Numbered from the stretch's first letter, positions 38,572 to 46,506 are shown. The stretch: DNA of 49,441 nucleotides from Tetragenococcus halophilus (GCF_021474685.1 NZ_JAKEIT010000018.1:1-49441); one strand, 5' to 3'. Numbers and translations: made by a program. Notes: generated from the sequence alone by a model not told the origin.

Positions 38572-39588
38572 TCACTCAGACGCTAAATTTTTCACACTCT
38601 CACGAAAAATTAATTTTGTTTCAAAGATTTTGTTCGGAATTCGCTGCTCTGGAAATTCAATAGCATCTACAATAAACTTTGCTGCAGTGAACCCGATATC
38701 AAACACAGGCTGTTCTATAGTGGTTAATGGCGGATTCATAAATTTAGAAAAGCTCAATCCATCAAAACCAATTACCGAAATATCATCAGGTATTTTATAA
38801 TTTTGTTCGTATATAGCGCGGTAGCAACCCATAGCCATAGCATCGTTACTACAAAAAATAGCCGTGAGATGCTTTTGTTTTAATAATTGTTGAGCAGCGT
38901 AATACCCGCCTTCGACCGTTAAATCAGCCGTTACTACATTTTCATGTTTAAACAAAATACCAGCATCTTTTAAAGCTTGGTAATAACCGTTATATCGTTC
39001 TTCTAATTGATAGTAACTGGTATTTTCTTTAATTAAACCAATATTATGATGACCATTTTTTACTAGATATGAAACTGCTTGATAAGCTCCTTCATATTCC
39101 TTAACGATCAAACGCCCATTATCGCGTTGATTAATACCACGGTCAATCAACCCCAGGGGCATGGTCTGTGAAAATTCACTATCAACACTATATTCTTCCG
39201 GCAAAACATTAGGAGTAGCTAAAATAACACCTTCAACAGAACGATCTGCTAGCTGTCGTAATAATTGAATCTCTTTTTCCAATTCATGATGAGAATTACA
39301 AAGGACTAACATGTAACCTAGAGGATTGGTATAGTGTTCGGCACCTTCAACAATTTTAGAAAAGAAAGAATCTGTTACATCCGGAACAATCATGCCGATG
39401 GTTTTTGAATGACGAGTAATCAAATTAGAAGCAAAAAAGTCTGGTTTATATTGATACTTTTCAACGATATCATTGACTCGTTGTCGAGTTTCTGCGCTAA
39501 AGCGACTTCCCTTATGGTTTAAAATCTGAGAAACAGTCGTCACTGAAACGCCTGCCATTTCGGCAATCTGTCGGATAGTCAGCTTCAT
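38572..39588 (-). CDS. LacI-family transcriptional regulator
   Basis: The 338-aa protein has the N-terminal helix-turn-helix (IRQIAEMAGVSVTTVSQIL, residues 5-23), a hinge helix region near 45-58 and a periplasmic-binding-like effector domain (SKTIGMIVPDVTDSFFSKIV onward). It lies directly upstream of the nucleoside operon and an operator-like repeat, so a nucleoside or ribose-type effector is likely but not shown. The start overlaps the end of the methyltransferase gene by 4 bases. Confidence 0.9.
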   Translation of the reverse strand: MKLTIRQIAEMAGVSVTTVSQILNHKGSRFSAETRQRVNDIVEKYQYKPDFFASNLITRHSKTIGMIVPDVTDSFFSKIVEGAEHYTNPLGYMLVLCNSHHELEKEIQLLRQLADRSVEGVILATPNVLPEEYSVDSEFSQTMPLGLIDRGINQRDNGRLIVKEYEGAYQAVSYLVKNGHHNIGLIKENTSYYQLEERYNGYYQALKDAGILFKHENVVTADLTVEGGYYAAQQLLKQKHLTAIFCSNDAMAMGCYRAIYEQNYKIPDDISVIGFDGLSFSKFMNPPLTTIEQPVFDIGFTAAKFIVDAIEFPEQRIPNKIFETKLIFRESVKNLASE

Positions 39589-40196
39589 TTCTTTTCCTCC
39601 TTATAACTTTGAATAATATAGTATCCCTTATCTTTTTTTATGATTGAGGCATTGCCAAATACATCCTGCATTTTCTTTTGCGCACTGGGTGCTCCTTGTT
39701 TTTTCTGTATAACAATCGTTAATGTTCCTGTTTCTTGTAAGTAGTGATAACTATCTGCGATAATCTGATGTACCACTTTTTTTCCTGCACGAATGGGCGG
39801 GTTACTTAAAATAGCCGCATAATTTTTTTCATGAACAGCGCTATAAATATCAGAAAAGTGAATATCTGCATTATCAATTTGGTTTTGACTAGCATTTTGC
39901 TTAGCGAGTTGAACCGCTCGTTCATTCACATCTGTCATTTCAATCCGTCGGCCACTTGCATGGGCGATTGCCAATCCTATTGGGCCATAACCACAGCCCA
40001 CTTCCAAAATCTTTCCCTCAGGTAAATTTTGCCATGAAAAAGTTTGAATAAGCACTCTTGAGCCATAATCGACTGTCCCCTTAGAAAATACGCCGCTATC
40101 CGTAGTAAACCGGAACTTTTTGTCTAGTAATTCAAAAGACCAAGTTAAAATATCGTGTGGGCTTTCTGGATTTGTTTGATAATAGTGATTCGTCAT
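39585..40196 (-). CDS. Class I SAM methyltransferase, RsmC-like
   Basis: The 203-aa protein has the SAM loop LEVGCGYGPIGLAIA near residues 58-72 and the base-methylation motif LSNPPIRAGK, as in RsmC/RlmG-type rRNA guanine N2-methyltransferases. It corresponds to the short single-domain form (YbxB-like) of Firmicutes. The target base is not known. An AAAGGAAG site precedes the ATG. It is coupled to the LacI regulator by a 4-base overlap. Confidence 0.88.
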   Translation of the reverse strand: MTNHYYQTNPESPHDILTWSFELLDKKFRFTTDSGVFSKGTVDYGSRVLIQTFSWQNLPEGKILEVGCGYGPIGLAIAHASGRRIEMTDVNERAVQLAKQNASQNQIDNADIHFSDIYSAVHEKNYAAILSNPPIRAGKKVVHQIIADSYHYLQETGTLTIVIQKKQGAPSAQKKMQDVFGNASIIKKDKGYYIIQSYKEEKK

Positions 40197-40383
40197 ATTT
40201 TTCTTCCTTTTTATATTGTTACTTTTATCATACCGATTTTTTGCTTAAAGTAAATGAAAGTTCTGCTTTTTTTCTACTGTAACTAGGAGCTATTTTGTTT
40301 TTGTGTTAAAATATTTATGTTGATTTTAGAAATTACAGCGGTCCAAAAAATAATCTGTTTATTTTTTTATATGAGGAGGAACC

Positions 40384-41307
40384 ATGGAAGAGTATATGAA
40401 TTTCTATCAAATTCCTCGAAGCGAATGGCAAGGCTTTTATACACCTAAACATTTGCCGTTAACGCAAGAAGAATTAGATAATATCAAAAGTTTGAACGAC
40501 CGGATTTCAATGCAGGATGTAGAAGATGTTTTCATTCCGATGTGTCACATGATTCATTTACATATGAAAGAATACGAATCATTGACTTTAAGCAAAGGGC
40601 TTTTCTTACATCGCTATATAAAAGTCCCCCCATTTATCATAGGTATTGCTGGTAGTGTAGCCGTAGGGAAAAGTACGACAGCGCGTCTATTACAAACCCT
40701 ACTATCACGATTGTTCCCTAAACAAGATGTGCAGCTAATTACTACCGATGGCTTCTTGTATCCAAACCGGGTGTTAGAAGAACGTGGTATTATGGATCGC
40801 AAAGGTTTTCCTGAAAGCTATGATATGGAACGACTCATTGAATTTTTAAACAGTGTAAAATCTCGTGAAAAAGATTTGAAAATTCCGCTTTATTCTCATA
40901 AAAGCTATGATATCATCGAAGGGGAATACGAAACAATCTCGCAACCAGATATTTTGATTGTTGAAGGAATTAATGTATTTCAATTGCCTGCAAACCAACA
41001 AATCTACGTGAGCGATTTTTTCGATTTTTCCATTTATGTCGATGCAGACCCTGCTTTGGTGGAACGTTGGTACTTAGAACGTTTCGAGTCCTTACTGGAC
41101 ACTGCTTTTCAAGATCCTTCAAATTATTATTATGAATATGCTATGGGTGATCGTAAAGAAGCGATTGACATGGCAAAATCCGTATGGAAAAATGTTAATT
41201 TGAAAAACTTAAAAGAATTTATCTTGCCCACACGATCGCGAGCAGATATAATTCTCCATAAAACAGCTTACCATAAAATCGATAAAATATTGCTACGCAA
41301 ATTTTGA
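40384..41307 (+). CDS. coaA: Pantothenate kinase, type I
   Basis: CoaA makes 4'-phosphopantothenate, the first step of coenzyme A synthesis. The 307-aa protein has the P-loop GSVAVGKST at residues 90-98, TTDGFLYPN and the late block WKNVNLKNLKEFILPTRSRA. The ATG has GAGGAGG before it; a second ATG four codons on is less well placed. It lies 40 bases upstream of guaA. Confidence 0.96.
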   Translation: MEEYMNFYQIPRSEWQGFYTPKHLPLTQEELDNIKSLNDRISMQDVEDVFIPMCHMIHLHMKEYESLTLSKGLFLHRYIKVPPFIIGIAGSVAVGKSTTARLLQTLLSRLFPKQDVQLITTDGFLYPNRVLEERGIMDRKGFPESYDMERLIEFLNSVKSREKDLKIPLYSHKSYDIIEGEYETISQPDILIVEGINVFQLPANQQIYVSDFFDFSIYVDADPALVERWYLERFESLLDTAFQDPSNYYYEYAMGDRKEAIDMAKSVWKNVNLKNLKEFILPTRSRADIILHKTAYHKIDKILLRKF

Positions 41308-41347
41308 ATATTTTGCTTAAAACTAATTAGAATAGAGGGAAATTATC

Positions 41348-42913
41348 GTGAATAACGTTGAACATTTGGCAGATGTAGAAAAAATTATCGTATTAGATTA
41401 CGGCAGCCAATATAACCAACTCATTACCCGACGCATCCGCGATTGTGGCGTTTTTTCTGAGTTGTTAAGCCATAAAACTACAGCCGCGGAAATTAAACAA
41501 ATGAATGTAAAAGGAATCATCTTATCCGGTGGTCCAAACAGTGTCTATGATACCGACTCCTTTGGTATTGATGAAGAAATTTTTGAGCTGGGCATTCCAA
41601 TCTTAGGCATTTGTTACGGTATGCAGTTAGTAACACATCGTCTCGGCGGTACTGTTGAAAGAGCCCAAAACCGTGAATATGGTAAAGCTGGTATCGAAAT
41701 CACTGCAGAAAAAGCTAAACTGTTTAGTTCTACACCTGATAATCAAACAGTTTGGATGAGCCATGGCGACTTAGTCAAAGACCTTCCTAAAGATTTTGAA
41801 GTGGTAGCGACTAGTAAAGATTGTCCGATTGCTTCCATTCAAAATGCAGAACGTAAAATTTATGGCGTACAATTTCACCCAGAAGTCCGTCATACCGAAT
41901 ACGGTAATGATTTGTTAAAAGAATTTGCTTTAGATATTTGCCAATGTAAAGGCGATTGGACGATGGAAAACTTCATCGATATGCAAACCGCCCTTATTCG
42001 CGAAAAAGTTGGTGATAAAAAAGTCTTGCTTGCCCTATCAGGCGGCGTTGATTCCAGTGTTGTTGGCGTGCTTTTACACAAAGCTATCGGTGATCAATTG
42101 ACTTGTATTTTTGTTGATCACGGCTTATTGCGTAAAAACGAAGCTGAACAAGTTATGGACAGCTTAGGTGGTAAATTTGGTTTAAATATTATTAAAGTAG
42201 ACGCTCAGAAACGTTTCCTAGATAAACTAGCGGGTGTTTCTGATCCTGAACAAAAACGTAAAATCATCGGTAACGAATTTATCTATCTATTTAATGACGA
42301 AGCCATTAAATTGGCGGGTGAAGAAGGCATCAGTTTCCTAGCTCAAGGAACCCTTTATACTGATGTTATCGAATCCGGGACCGAAACAGCTCAAACCATT
42401 AAATCTCACCATAATGTCGGTGGATTACCAGAAGAAATGAGCTTCCAATTAATCGAACCCTTGAATACTTTATTTAAAGATGAAGTTCGCGCATTAGGAA
42501 CCGAACTTGGTATGCCGGATGCAATCGTTTGGCGTCAACCATTCCCAGGCCCTGGTTTAGGAATCCGTGTGTTAGGTGAACTATCCGAAGAAAAATTAGA
42601 AATCGTCCGGGAATCCGATGCGATTTTGCGTGAAGAAATCTCTAACGCTGGGTTGGATCGAGATATCTGGCAATATTTCACCGTACTACCAGGCATTCGC
42701 TCTGTCGGTGTTATGGGAGACGAACGAACTTATGATTACACAGTTGGTATCCGTGCCATCACTTCCATTGACGGTATGACTGCTGATTTTGCCCGTATTC
42801 CATGGGATGTATTACAACACATCTCAGTACGTATCGTTAATGAAGTCGAACATGTAAACCGCATCGTGTATGATGTGACGAGTAAGCCACCTTCTACAGT
42901 CGAGTGGGAGTGA
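41348..42913 (+). CDS. guaA: GMP synthase (glutamine-hydrolysing)
   Basis: GuaA aminates XMP to GMP. The 521-aa protein has a class I glutamine amidotransferase domain with Cys89 in GICYGMQ and FHPEVRHT, then an ATP pyrophosphatase domain with SGGVDSS near residue 230 and a C-terminal dimerization domain ending [10 protein letters not shown]. It starts at GTG with AGAGGG 8 bases before. The 3' end of guaA is a known integration site for genomic islands in other bacteria, and an accessory block starts just after it here. Confidence 0.98.
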   Translation: MNNVEHLADVEKIIVLDYGSQYNQLITRRIRDCGVFSELLSHKTTAAEIKQMNVKGIILSGGPNSVYDTDSFGIDEEIFELGIPILGICYGMQLVTHRLGGTVERAQNREYGKAGIEITAEKAKLFSSTPDNQTVWMSHGDLVKDLPKDFEVVATSKDCPIASIQNAERKIYGVQFHPEVRHTEYGNDLLKEFALDICQCKGDWTMENFIDMQTALIREKVGDKKVLLALSGGVDSSVVGVLLHKAIGDQLTCIFVDHGLLRKNEAEQVMDSLGGKFGLNIIKVDAQKRFLDKLAGVSDPEQKRKIIGNEFIYLFNDEAIKLAGEEGISFLAQGTLYTDVIESGTETAQTIKSHHNVGGLPEEMSFQLIEPLNTLFKDEVRALGTELGMPDAIVWRQPFPGPGLGIRVLGELSEEKLEIVRESDAILREEISNAGLDRDIWQYFTVLPGIRSVGVMGDERTYDYTVGIRAITSIDGMTADFARIPWDVLQHISVRIVNEVEHVNRIVYDVTSKPPSTVEWE

Positions 42914-42916
42914 CAA

Positions 42917-42960
42917 AAAAGCCTTAGAACCCTTGCTTTAAAGGGGTTTCTAAGGCTTTT
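42917..42960 (+). terminator. Terminator after guaA
   Basis: Arms AAAAGCCTTAGAACCC and GGGGTTTCTAAGGCTTTT pair across a short loop and are followed by ATTTTTT. It also lies after the stop of erm on the other strand. Confidence 0.92.
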
Positions 42961-43006
42961 ATTTTTTATTGAAGGCAATAACGTAATCGACAAACTACAG
43001 TCTAGA

Positions 43007-43747
43007 TTAATTGTAACCATTAAATAATTTAAAGCTGTTAAAAATTGAAATGAATTGTTCTTTAGTCACCTTATTTAAATCATTTATTTTTGCATACTTT
43101 ACAGCTTTTTTAAACTGATTATTTGTAAATAGCTTTCGGTATTCTTTATTAACCCAACTATAAACAAAATCTGTATATATCTTATAATCTTTTTTCCTAA
43201 CTAAAGGAGAATGTCGCTCAAGTAGAATTAATACGGCGTCTGTTTTAGGCTGTGGATGAAAATGAAATCTTGCGATCTTTTTAATCATTTTTACATCTAC
43301 CTCAAGCATTAATAACAGGCTCAAAGCTCGCTGCGTATCTAGTAATCTTTTAGCAAAGCCGTATTCAACTATAAGGTAATTATATTTTGAATGACTCTCA
43401 AAAGTAATTTTTTTGATAATATCTGTACTTATATTAAAAGGAATATTACCAAAAATCTTTTGAACGTGGTATTTATGAAAATTAAATTTCAATATATCGT
43501 GATTGATGACTTCAATATTATCAGAAGTTGATGTCACGTTTTTAGTCATCTTATATAACCTATCTTCAATTTCAATTGCAGTTACAAAGCCACTAATTTT
43601 TAATAGTTCATTCGTAAAATGACCTTTCCCTGAACCAATTTCTAACACATGATCATTTTTATTGATGTTTGTATAACTTAAAATATCTTTACATACATTT
43701 TTAGACGTTATGAAATTCTGTGCATTTTTTGGATTTTTCTTGTCCAT
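43007..43747 (-). CDS. erm: 23S rRNA adenine-N6 dimethyltransferase, Erm family
   Basis: Erm proteins methylate A2058 of 23S rRNA and give resistance to macrolides, lincosamides and streptogramin B. The 246-aa protein has SAM motif EIGSGKGHF (36-44) and the catalytic NIPFNIST (101-108), and the family end [13 protein letters not shown]. By recollection it is nearest Erm(A), with differences spread along the chain. It lacks features of the housekeeping KsgA. An AGGAG site lies 9 bases before the ATG, in the loop of an attenuator hairpin. Resistance itself is an inference. Confidence 0.93.
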   Translation of the reverse strand: MDKKNPKNAQNFITSKNVCKDILSYTNINKNDHVLEIGSGKGHFTNELLKISGFVTAIEIEDRLYKMTKNVTSTSDNIEVINHDILKFNFHKYHVQKIFGNIPFNISTDIIKKITFESHSKYNYLIVEYGFAKRLLDTQRALSLLLMLEVDVKMIKKIARFHFHPQPKTDAVLILLERHSPLVRKKDYKIYTDFVYSWVNKEYRKLFTNNQFKKAVKYAKINDLNKVTKEQFISIFNSFKLFNGYN

Positions 43748-43826
43748 TATAATCTTCTCCTGGTTGATTACAATGAACTTATATCAGTCCATCATAATCA
43801 AATATTTAATCTGATTTATAATGAAC
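43742..43826 (-). promoter_or_regulatory. erm translational attenuator
   Basis: Four segments can pair in alternative ways on the minus strand: 1 at 43826-43812 (in leader peptide 2), 2 at 43801-43787, 3 at 43778-43763 and 4 at 43754-43742. Segments 3 and 4 pair over 13 positions with two wobbles and enclose the ribosome binding site and start codon. Segments 2 and 3 pair over 11, and 1 and 2 over 11 plus a bulge. This matches the known drug-induced attenuator design of ermA and ermC. Confidence 0.85.
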
Positions 43827-43859
43827 TGTATCTACTACGTAAATAGAAAATAATCCCAT
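43806..43859 (-). CDS. erm leader peptide 2
   Basis: The 17-aa peptide MGLFSIYVVDTVHYKSD has an AAGGAGATATAGT site before its ATG. It resembles the ErmC leader and Erm(A) leader 2 (MGxFSIFVI...). The stalling motif is IYVV here instead of IFVI. In known systems a macrolide-bound ribosome stalls after this motif and frees the methyltransferase start. Confidence 0.88.
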   Translation of the reverse strand: MGLFSIYVVDTVHYKSD

Positions 43860-43882
43860 ACTATATCTCCTTTCAATCAATG

Positions 43883-43930
43883 TTATAGACTAAAAAGAGC
43901 TTTTTTCGTTACTGCTATACTAATACACAT
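43883..43930 (-). CDS. erm leader peptide 1
   Basis: The 15-aa peptide MCISIAVTKKALFSL has a strong GAGGAGG site before its ATG. It resembles Erm(A) leader 1 (MCTSIAVVEITLSHS as I recall it). The core motif is IAVT rather than IAVV. A first leader would allow control of the second one, as described for ermA. Confidence 0.88.
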   Translation of the reverse strand: MCISIAVTKKALFSL

Positions 43931-43956
43931 AGTTTATACCTCCTCTATCTACTCAT

Positions 43957-43962
43957 ATTATA
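43957..43962 (-). promoter_or_regulatory. Minus-10 box of the erm transcript
   Basis: A perfect TATAAT lies 26 bases before leader peptide 1. A clear minus-35 box was not found, and the upstream DNA is the end of the GrpB-family gene. Confidence 0.55.
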
Positions 43963-43982
43963 CATTTTCACTTTATATACGA

Positions 43983-44576
43983 CTACAAAATATTGGGATT
44001 CGCTCGTTTCATAATTTCTTCTACAATGTCCGTTTTTGCGTCAGCATAATCTTGCACATTTTCCCAAATATTTTGAGCAAGTTCACCTTTTACCTTAGCG
44101 TATTTTTCACGATCTTCACGATTTGTACGTAGCCAATTACGAAATCGAATCATCTTATTGATCTCTAGCGCTCCTTCACTGAATACATGTAAATTAATAT
44201 CTGTATCTGGTTCTTTGAATAAACGATGCTGATACCATTCTGGTTCTCGTATTCTTAATGTATATCCAGCTGCTTCCAAAATAGAGACGTATGAAAGTTC
44301 ATCAGAAGAATCTGCTACTACAAGTAAAATGTCAATAATTGGCTTAGCGCATAATCCAGGTACCGATGTGGACCCTACGTGTTCTAATTGTAAAACTTTA
44401 TTGCCAAGTATTGATTTAATTCTTTTAGCTTCTCTCTCGAACAAATTTACCCAATTTGGATCGTACTCAGCTAATTCAATAAGGGCATTATGAGGTTTCC
44501 GTTTTCCAATAGTAACTTTTTGAAGATATTCATTATCTATAGACGAGGAATAATCGCTACTTTTATTAGTGTTCAT
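43983..44576 (-). CDS. GrpB-family protein (UPF0157)
   Basis: The 197-aa protein belongs to the GrpB family, which has a nucleotidyltransferase-like fold and no firmly established function. Family blocks are ALIELAEYDPNWVNLFEREA, LEHVGSTSVPGLCAKPIIDI and a late REDREKYAKVKGELA. The ATG at 44576 has AAGGAGG 6 bases before; the reading six codons longer is less likely. Relatives are common near resistance genes and on mobile DNA, but no direct role in resistance can be read here. Confidence 0.85.
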   Translation of the reverse strand: MNTNKSSDYSSSIDNEYLQKVTIGKRKPHNALIELAEYDPNWVNLFEREAKRIKSILGNKVLQLEHVGSTSVPGLCAKPIIDILLVVADSSDELSYVSILEAAGYTLRIREPEWYQHRLFKEPDTDINLHVFSEGALEINKMIRFRNWLRTNREDREKYAKVKGELAQNIWENVQDYADAKTDIVEEIMKRANPNIL

Positions 44577-44620
44577 TCGTTTCCTCCTTTTCACCTATAT
44601 ACGCATTGCACAAACAATTG

Positions 44621-44929
44621 TTAAACCTCCCACTGATACTTCTTCAAATCAACATGATTTTCATCTTTCAAAGAAATACCTTCATTACGAAGATAATCAG
44701 CTTGTTCCTTCCACCCCGGTGCCAACCTACCTGCATGATTAACTACACGGTGACAAGGATATCTTCCGTAAAATTCAGACATGCTGAGGACTCTTCCAAC
44801 AAGTCTTGCGTTTTTTTCTCTGCCGATTAATCTAGCAATTTGTCCATAGGTAGCGACACAACCCTCTGGTATTTCACCTACAACAGAAAGAATCTCATAG
44901 ACCAAATCTTCATCTAAAACCCGTTTCAT
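44621..44929 (-). CDS. Small MGMT-family DNA-binding protein
   Basis: The 102-aa protein is the C-terminal-type domain of O6-alkylguanine-DNA methyltransferases, with VATYGQIARLIG and the motif GRYPCHRVV. The acceptor Cys59 is present, unlike alkyltransferase-like proteins where it is Trp. It lacks the N-terminal domain, as the YbaZ-type short forms do. It could repair alkylated guanine or only flag it. No strong ribosome binding site is seen; AGGGTAACC lies before the ATG. Confidence 0.85.
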   Translation of the reverse strand: MKRVLDEDLVYEILSVVGEIPEGCVATYGQIARLIGREKNARLVGRVLSMSEFYGRYPCHRVVNHAGRLAPGWKEQADYLRNEGISLKDENHVDLKKYQWEV

Positions 44930-45160
44930 AGGATGGTTACCCTCACTTTTTTGATAGAATAAAAGTCTTCTTGAAATTTATTGTACAATTTTTACTATAC
45001 ATTAACCAAGATATTATATTCCAATATCAAAAATTATAATTACAGATATACTAACAAAACGACTATCAGCAAACTTAAATTTACAAGTATTTATGACTGT
45101 TCCAATATGTTAATAATTACAAAAACATTGTAAAAGTCATCACAATGGAATAAACAATGT

Positions 45161-45166
45161 TATAAT
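45161..45166 (+). promoter_or_regulatory. Extended minus-10 promoter of par RNA I
   Basis: TATAAT is preceded by TGT, giving an extended minus-10 element. RNA I would start near 45173 and enter a CCCC-AAAA-GGGG hairpin that can hide the toxin ribosome binding site. Confidence 0.7.
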
Positions 45167-45199
45167 ATTATTTGGCAACTTGCCCCAAAAGGGGGGTGT

Positions 45200-45224
45200 T
45201 ACTTGTGAAGGACTGCATCTCATT
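45200..45224 (+). repeat. par direct repeats, toxin-side copy
   Basis: TACTTG and ACTGCATCTCATT occur here around the toxin start codon and again at 45392-45415. The 13-base block is identical in both copies. In the known par system such repeats let the two RNAs pair at the toxin start. Confidence 0.85.
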
Positions 45225-45289
45225 AGTTATTACCCCACTCTTTTGTGGGTCTAGTCATTACGCTAGTGAGTCATTGGTTAGATGACTAG
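45205..45289 (+). pseudogene. Fst-family toxin gene with a frameshift
   Basis: From GTG 45205 the frame reads VKDCISLVITPLF, like the start of pAD1 Fst. The rest of an Fst-type toxin, VGLVITLVSHWLDD and a TAG stop, is present one base out of frame from 45245. The break is in the run TTTT at 45241-45244, where one extra T would explain it. Read as is, frame zero ends at 45285 after an unrelated tail (CGSSHYASESLVR). The joined sequence fits the family pattern of a P-x-x-VG core and a WL near the end. Confidence 0.8.
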
Positions 45290-45352
45290 CAAATAACTGA
45301 ACTGTAAGTTGCTAACTAACTGCACACGCTCGAAATTCGCAACGAGTGAACA

Positions 45353-45388
45353 AAAAAGCCAATCCTATGGTAGTAGGGTTGGCTTTTG
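45353..45388. terminator. Shared bidirectional par terminator
   Basis: AAAAGCCAATCCTA pairs with TAGGGTTGGCTTTT with one wobble position, with T-runs on both strands. It ends both RNA I and RNA II. Confidence 0.85.
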
Positions 45389-45391
45389 TGC

Positions 45392-45415
45392 TACTTGCAT
45401 AAACTGCATCTCATT
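45392..45415 (-). repeat. par direct repeats, antitoxin-side copy
   Basis: This is the second copy of TACTTG and ACTGCATCTCATT, lying in the 5' half of RNA II. Confidence 0.85.
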
Positions 45416-45425
45416 TCGCATTTTT

Positions 45426-45434
45426 ATTATACCA
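45426..45434 (-). promoter_or_regulatory. Extended minus-10 promoter of par RNA II
   Basis: On the minus strand TGGTATAAT gives an extended minus-10 box about 7 bases before the predicted RNA II start. No good minus-35 box is seen. Confidence 0.7.
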
Positions 45435-45615
45435 TATTAACTCTAAATATGTACATAAACATGTTCATGTTCTTCTTTAAAATTTGAACTGAAGCCAATC
45501 CCACATTACTACTTTGAAAAAAAGACTTATTCGCCAGATAAGTTAGCAACGAAATGAACGTTAATGTTTTATCCTATCAGCAAATTTTAAAACCATACTT
45601 TTACTTATTATCTTG

Positions 45616-45831
45616 CTATTTATTCCAATTTTTATTTTTCGTTCGATCAAGCAAATAATCTATACTAACGCCAAAATAGTCTGCTAATTTAATTAAAGTA
45701 CTTGCTGTCCATTCTATTTTTCCAGTCTCATATTGCGAATAAGTATTTTGCGAAACATTTAATAACTCAGCTACTTCTTTTTGTGTTACATCATGATCTT
45801 CTCTAATAGAACGAATATTTTTATAACTCAT
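45616..45831 (-). CDS. XRE-family helix-turn-helix regulator
   Basis: The 71-aa protein is a single-domain Cro/CI-type repressor: SIREDHDVTQKEVAELLNVS and QNTYSQYETGKIEWTAST form the helix-turn-helix, followed by LIKLADYFGVSIDYLL. The ATG at 45831 is preferred because AGGTG lies 6 bases before it; GTG and ATG codons two to three codons earlier overlap that site. It is divergent from the 99-aa gene and shares palindromic operators with it, so it probably represses both. Confidence 0.85.
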   Translation of the reverse strand: MSYKNIRSIREDHDVTQKEVAELLNVSQNTYSQYETGKIEWTASTLIKLADYFGVSIDYLLDRTKNKNWNK

Positions 45832-45855
45832 TTTCATCACCTATATTTATTATAA

Positions 45856-45874
45856 ATATCTGTCATAAAGATAT
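45856..45874. promoter_or_regulatory. Second palindromic site of the XRE pair
   Basis: Arms ATATCT and AGATAT are separated by 7 bases and share the TATCT core with the longer palindrome at 45879. It lies nearer the XRE gene and could serve its own repression. Confidence 0.45.
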
Positions 45875-45902
45875 TGCGTTTTATCTGTAATACAGATAAA
45901 AT
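45874..45902 (+). promoter_or_regulatory. Promoter of the 99-aa gene
   Basis: TTGCGT is followed after exactly 17 bases by TAAAAT. The spacer is filled by the long palindrome, so binding there would block the promoter. Confidence 0.6.
45879..45901. promoter_or_regulatory. Perfect palindromic operator
   Basis: Two perfect 10-base arms, TTTTATCTGT and ACAGATAAAA, flank AAT. The palindrome covers the promoter spacer of the 99-aa gene and is the probable binding site of the XRE regulator. Confidence 0.75.
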
Positions 45903-45939
45903 CAAAGTATACTATATCTCAAAAAGGAAGATGATTATA

Positions 45940-46239
45940 ATGACAGAAAAGAAGGAAATGGTAACAAAGAAGAACCAACCTGTTAAAGCAATTACTCAGC
46001 AAGATATCCATGAAGTTAAAAATACCTTGGGAAAGCTCCAATCATGGATAGGAATTTTAGAAATACTTGATAAATTCTTCAAGAACGAAAATGAGCCGTT
46101 AAACAAAAAGAAAATTATTCAAGAATATCATGCTAACGCGAAAATTTTTGAAGTTTTTCTTGACGATTTTCTCGTTAATACCAATGCTTTAGGGAGTCAG
46201 CTTGAAGAATTACAGAGTCGAGAAAAGATACGTAATTAA
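45940..46239 (+). CDS. Unknown 99-aa protein divergent from the XRE regulator
   Basis: I do not recognise a family. The product starts MTEKKEMVTKKNQPVKAITQ, is lysine and glutamate rich, has no signal or membrane segment, and is probably mostly helical (DIHEVKNTLGKLQSWIGILEILDKFF; ANAKIFEVFLDDFLV). The ATG at 45940 has AAGGAAG about 9 bases before; the longer frame from 45874 runs through the promoter and operator and is rejected. Its control by the XRE protein is an inference. Confidence 0.65.
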   Translation: MTEKKEMVTKKNQPVKAITQQDIHEVKNTLGKLQSWIGILEILDKFFKNENEPLNKKKIIQEYHANAKIFEVFLDDFLVNTNALGSQLEELQSREKIRN

Positions 46240-46421
46240 TATTTTTTAGTTTTTATATTCTTCAAATATTAAGAAAATTATATGCCTAATAAAGAAGACC
46301 AATTAGCGATCATTGCCTTTTTTATTAGTATTATAAAGTAGTAACGTGGAAAACTAGCAAAAAAGTTTTACTGAAAGAATGCTTGATCTCATTGGCTACT
46401 AATGTATAAATCCATATAGAA

Positions 46422-46466
46422 AAAATAGCCACTACCTGTCTGATTAAAGTAGGTAGTGGCTATTTT
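46422..46466. terminator. Bidirectional terminator after brnQ
   Basis: A perfect 16-bp stem (AAAATAGCCACTACCT and AGGTAGTGGCTATTTT) with a 13-base loop has T-runs on both strands. It ends brnQ on the minus strand. The DNA just before it resembles the par toxin start, discussed under findings. Confidence 0.92.
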
Positions 46467-46506
46467 AGCTACTGGATAATGAATTAATTTTATTATAGCC
46501 TTATAT

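Larger units (their letters stand above)
45173..45388 (+). ncRNA. par-type RNA I (toxin messenger)
   Basis: The predicted RNA runs from the extended promoter to a bidirectional terminator. It has a 5' hairpin covering the ribosome binding site, a toxin reading frame from 45205 and a direct repeat that matches the start of the convergent RNA II. This is the layout of the enterococcal pAD1 par locus, where RNA I encodes the membrane toxin Fst. Confidence 0.8.
45350..45419 (-). ncRNA. par-type RNA II (antitoxin RNA)
   Basis: The predicted antisense RNA starts near 45419 from the extended promoter at 45426-45434 and ends at the shared terminator, about 70 bases long. Its 5' part is complementary to the toxin start region of RNA I through the direct repeats. 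Length and position match pAD1 RNA II. Confidence 0.78.

Noticed and set aside
42870-42960. Integration site duplication at the guaA 3' end
   Set aside because: I looked for the last guaA bases (CGAGTGGGAG region) further right in the window and found no second copy.
43007-46500. Insertion sequence or transposon carrying erm
   Set aside because: No transposase, resolvase or matching terminal inverted repeats were seen around the gene.
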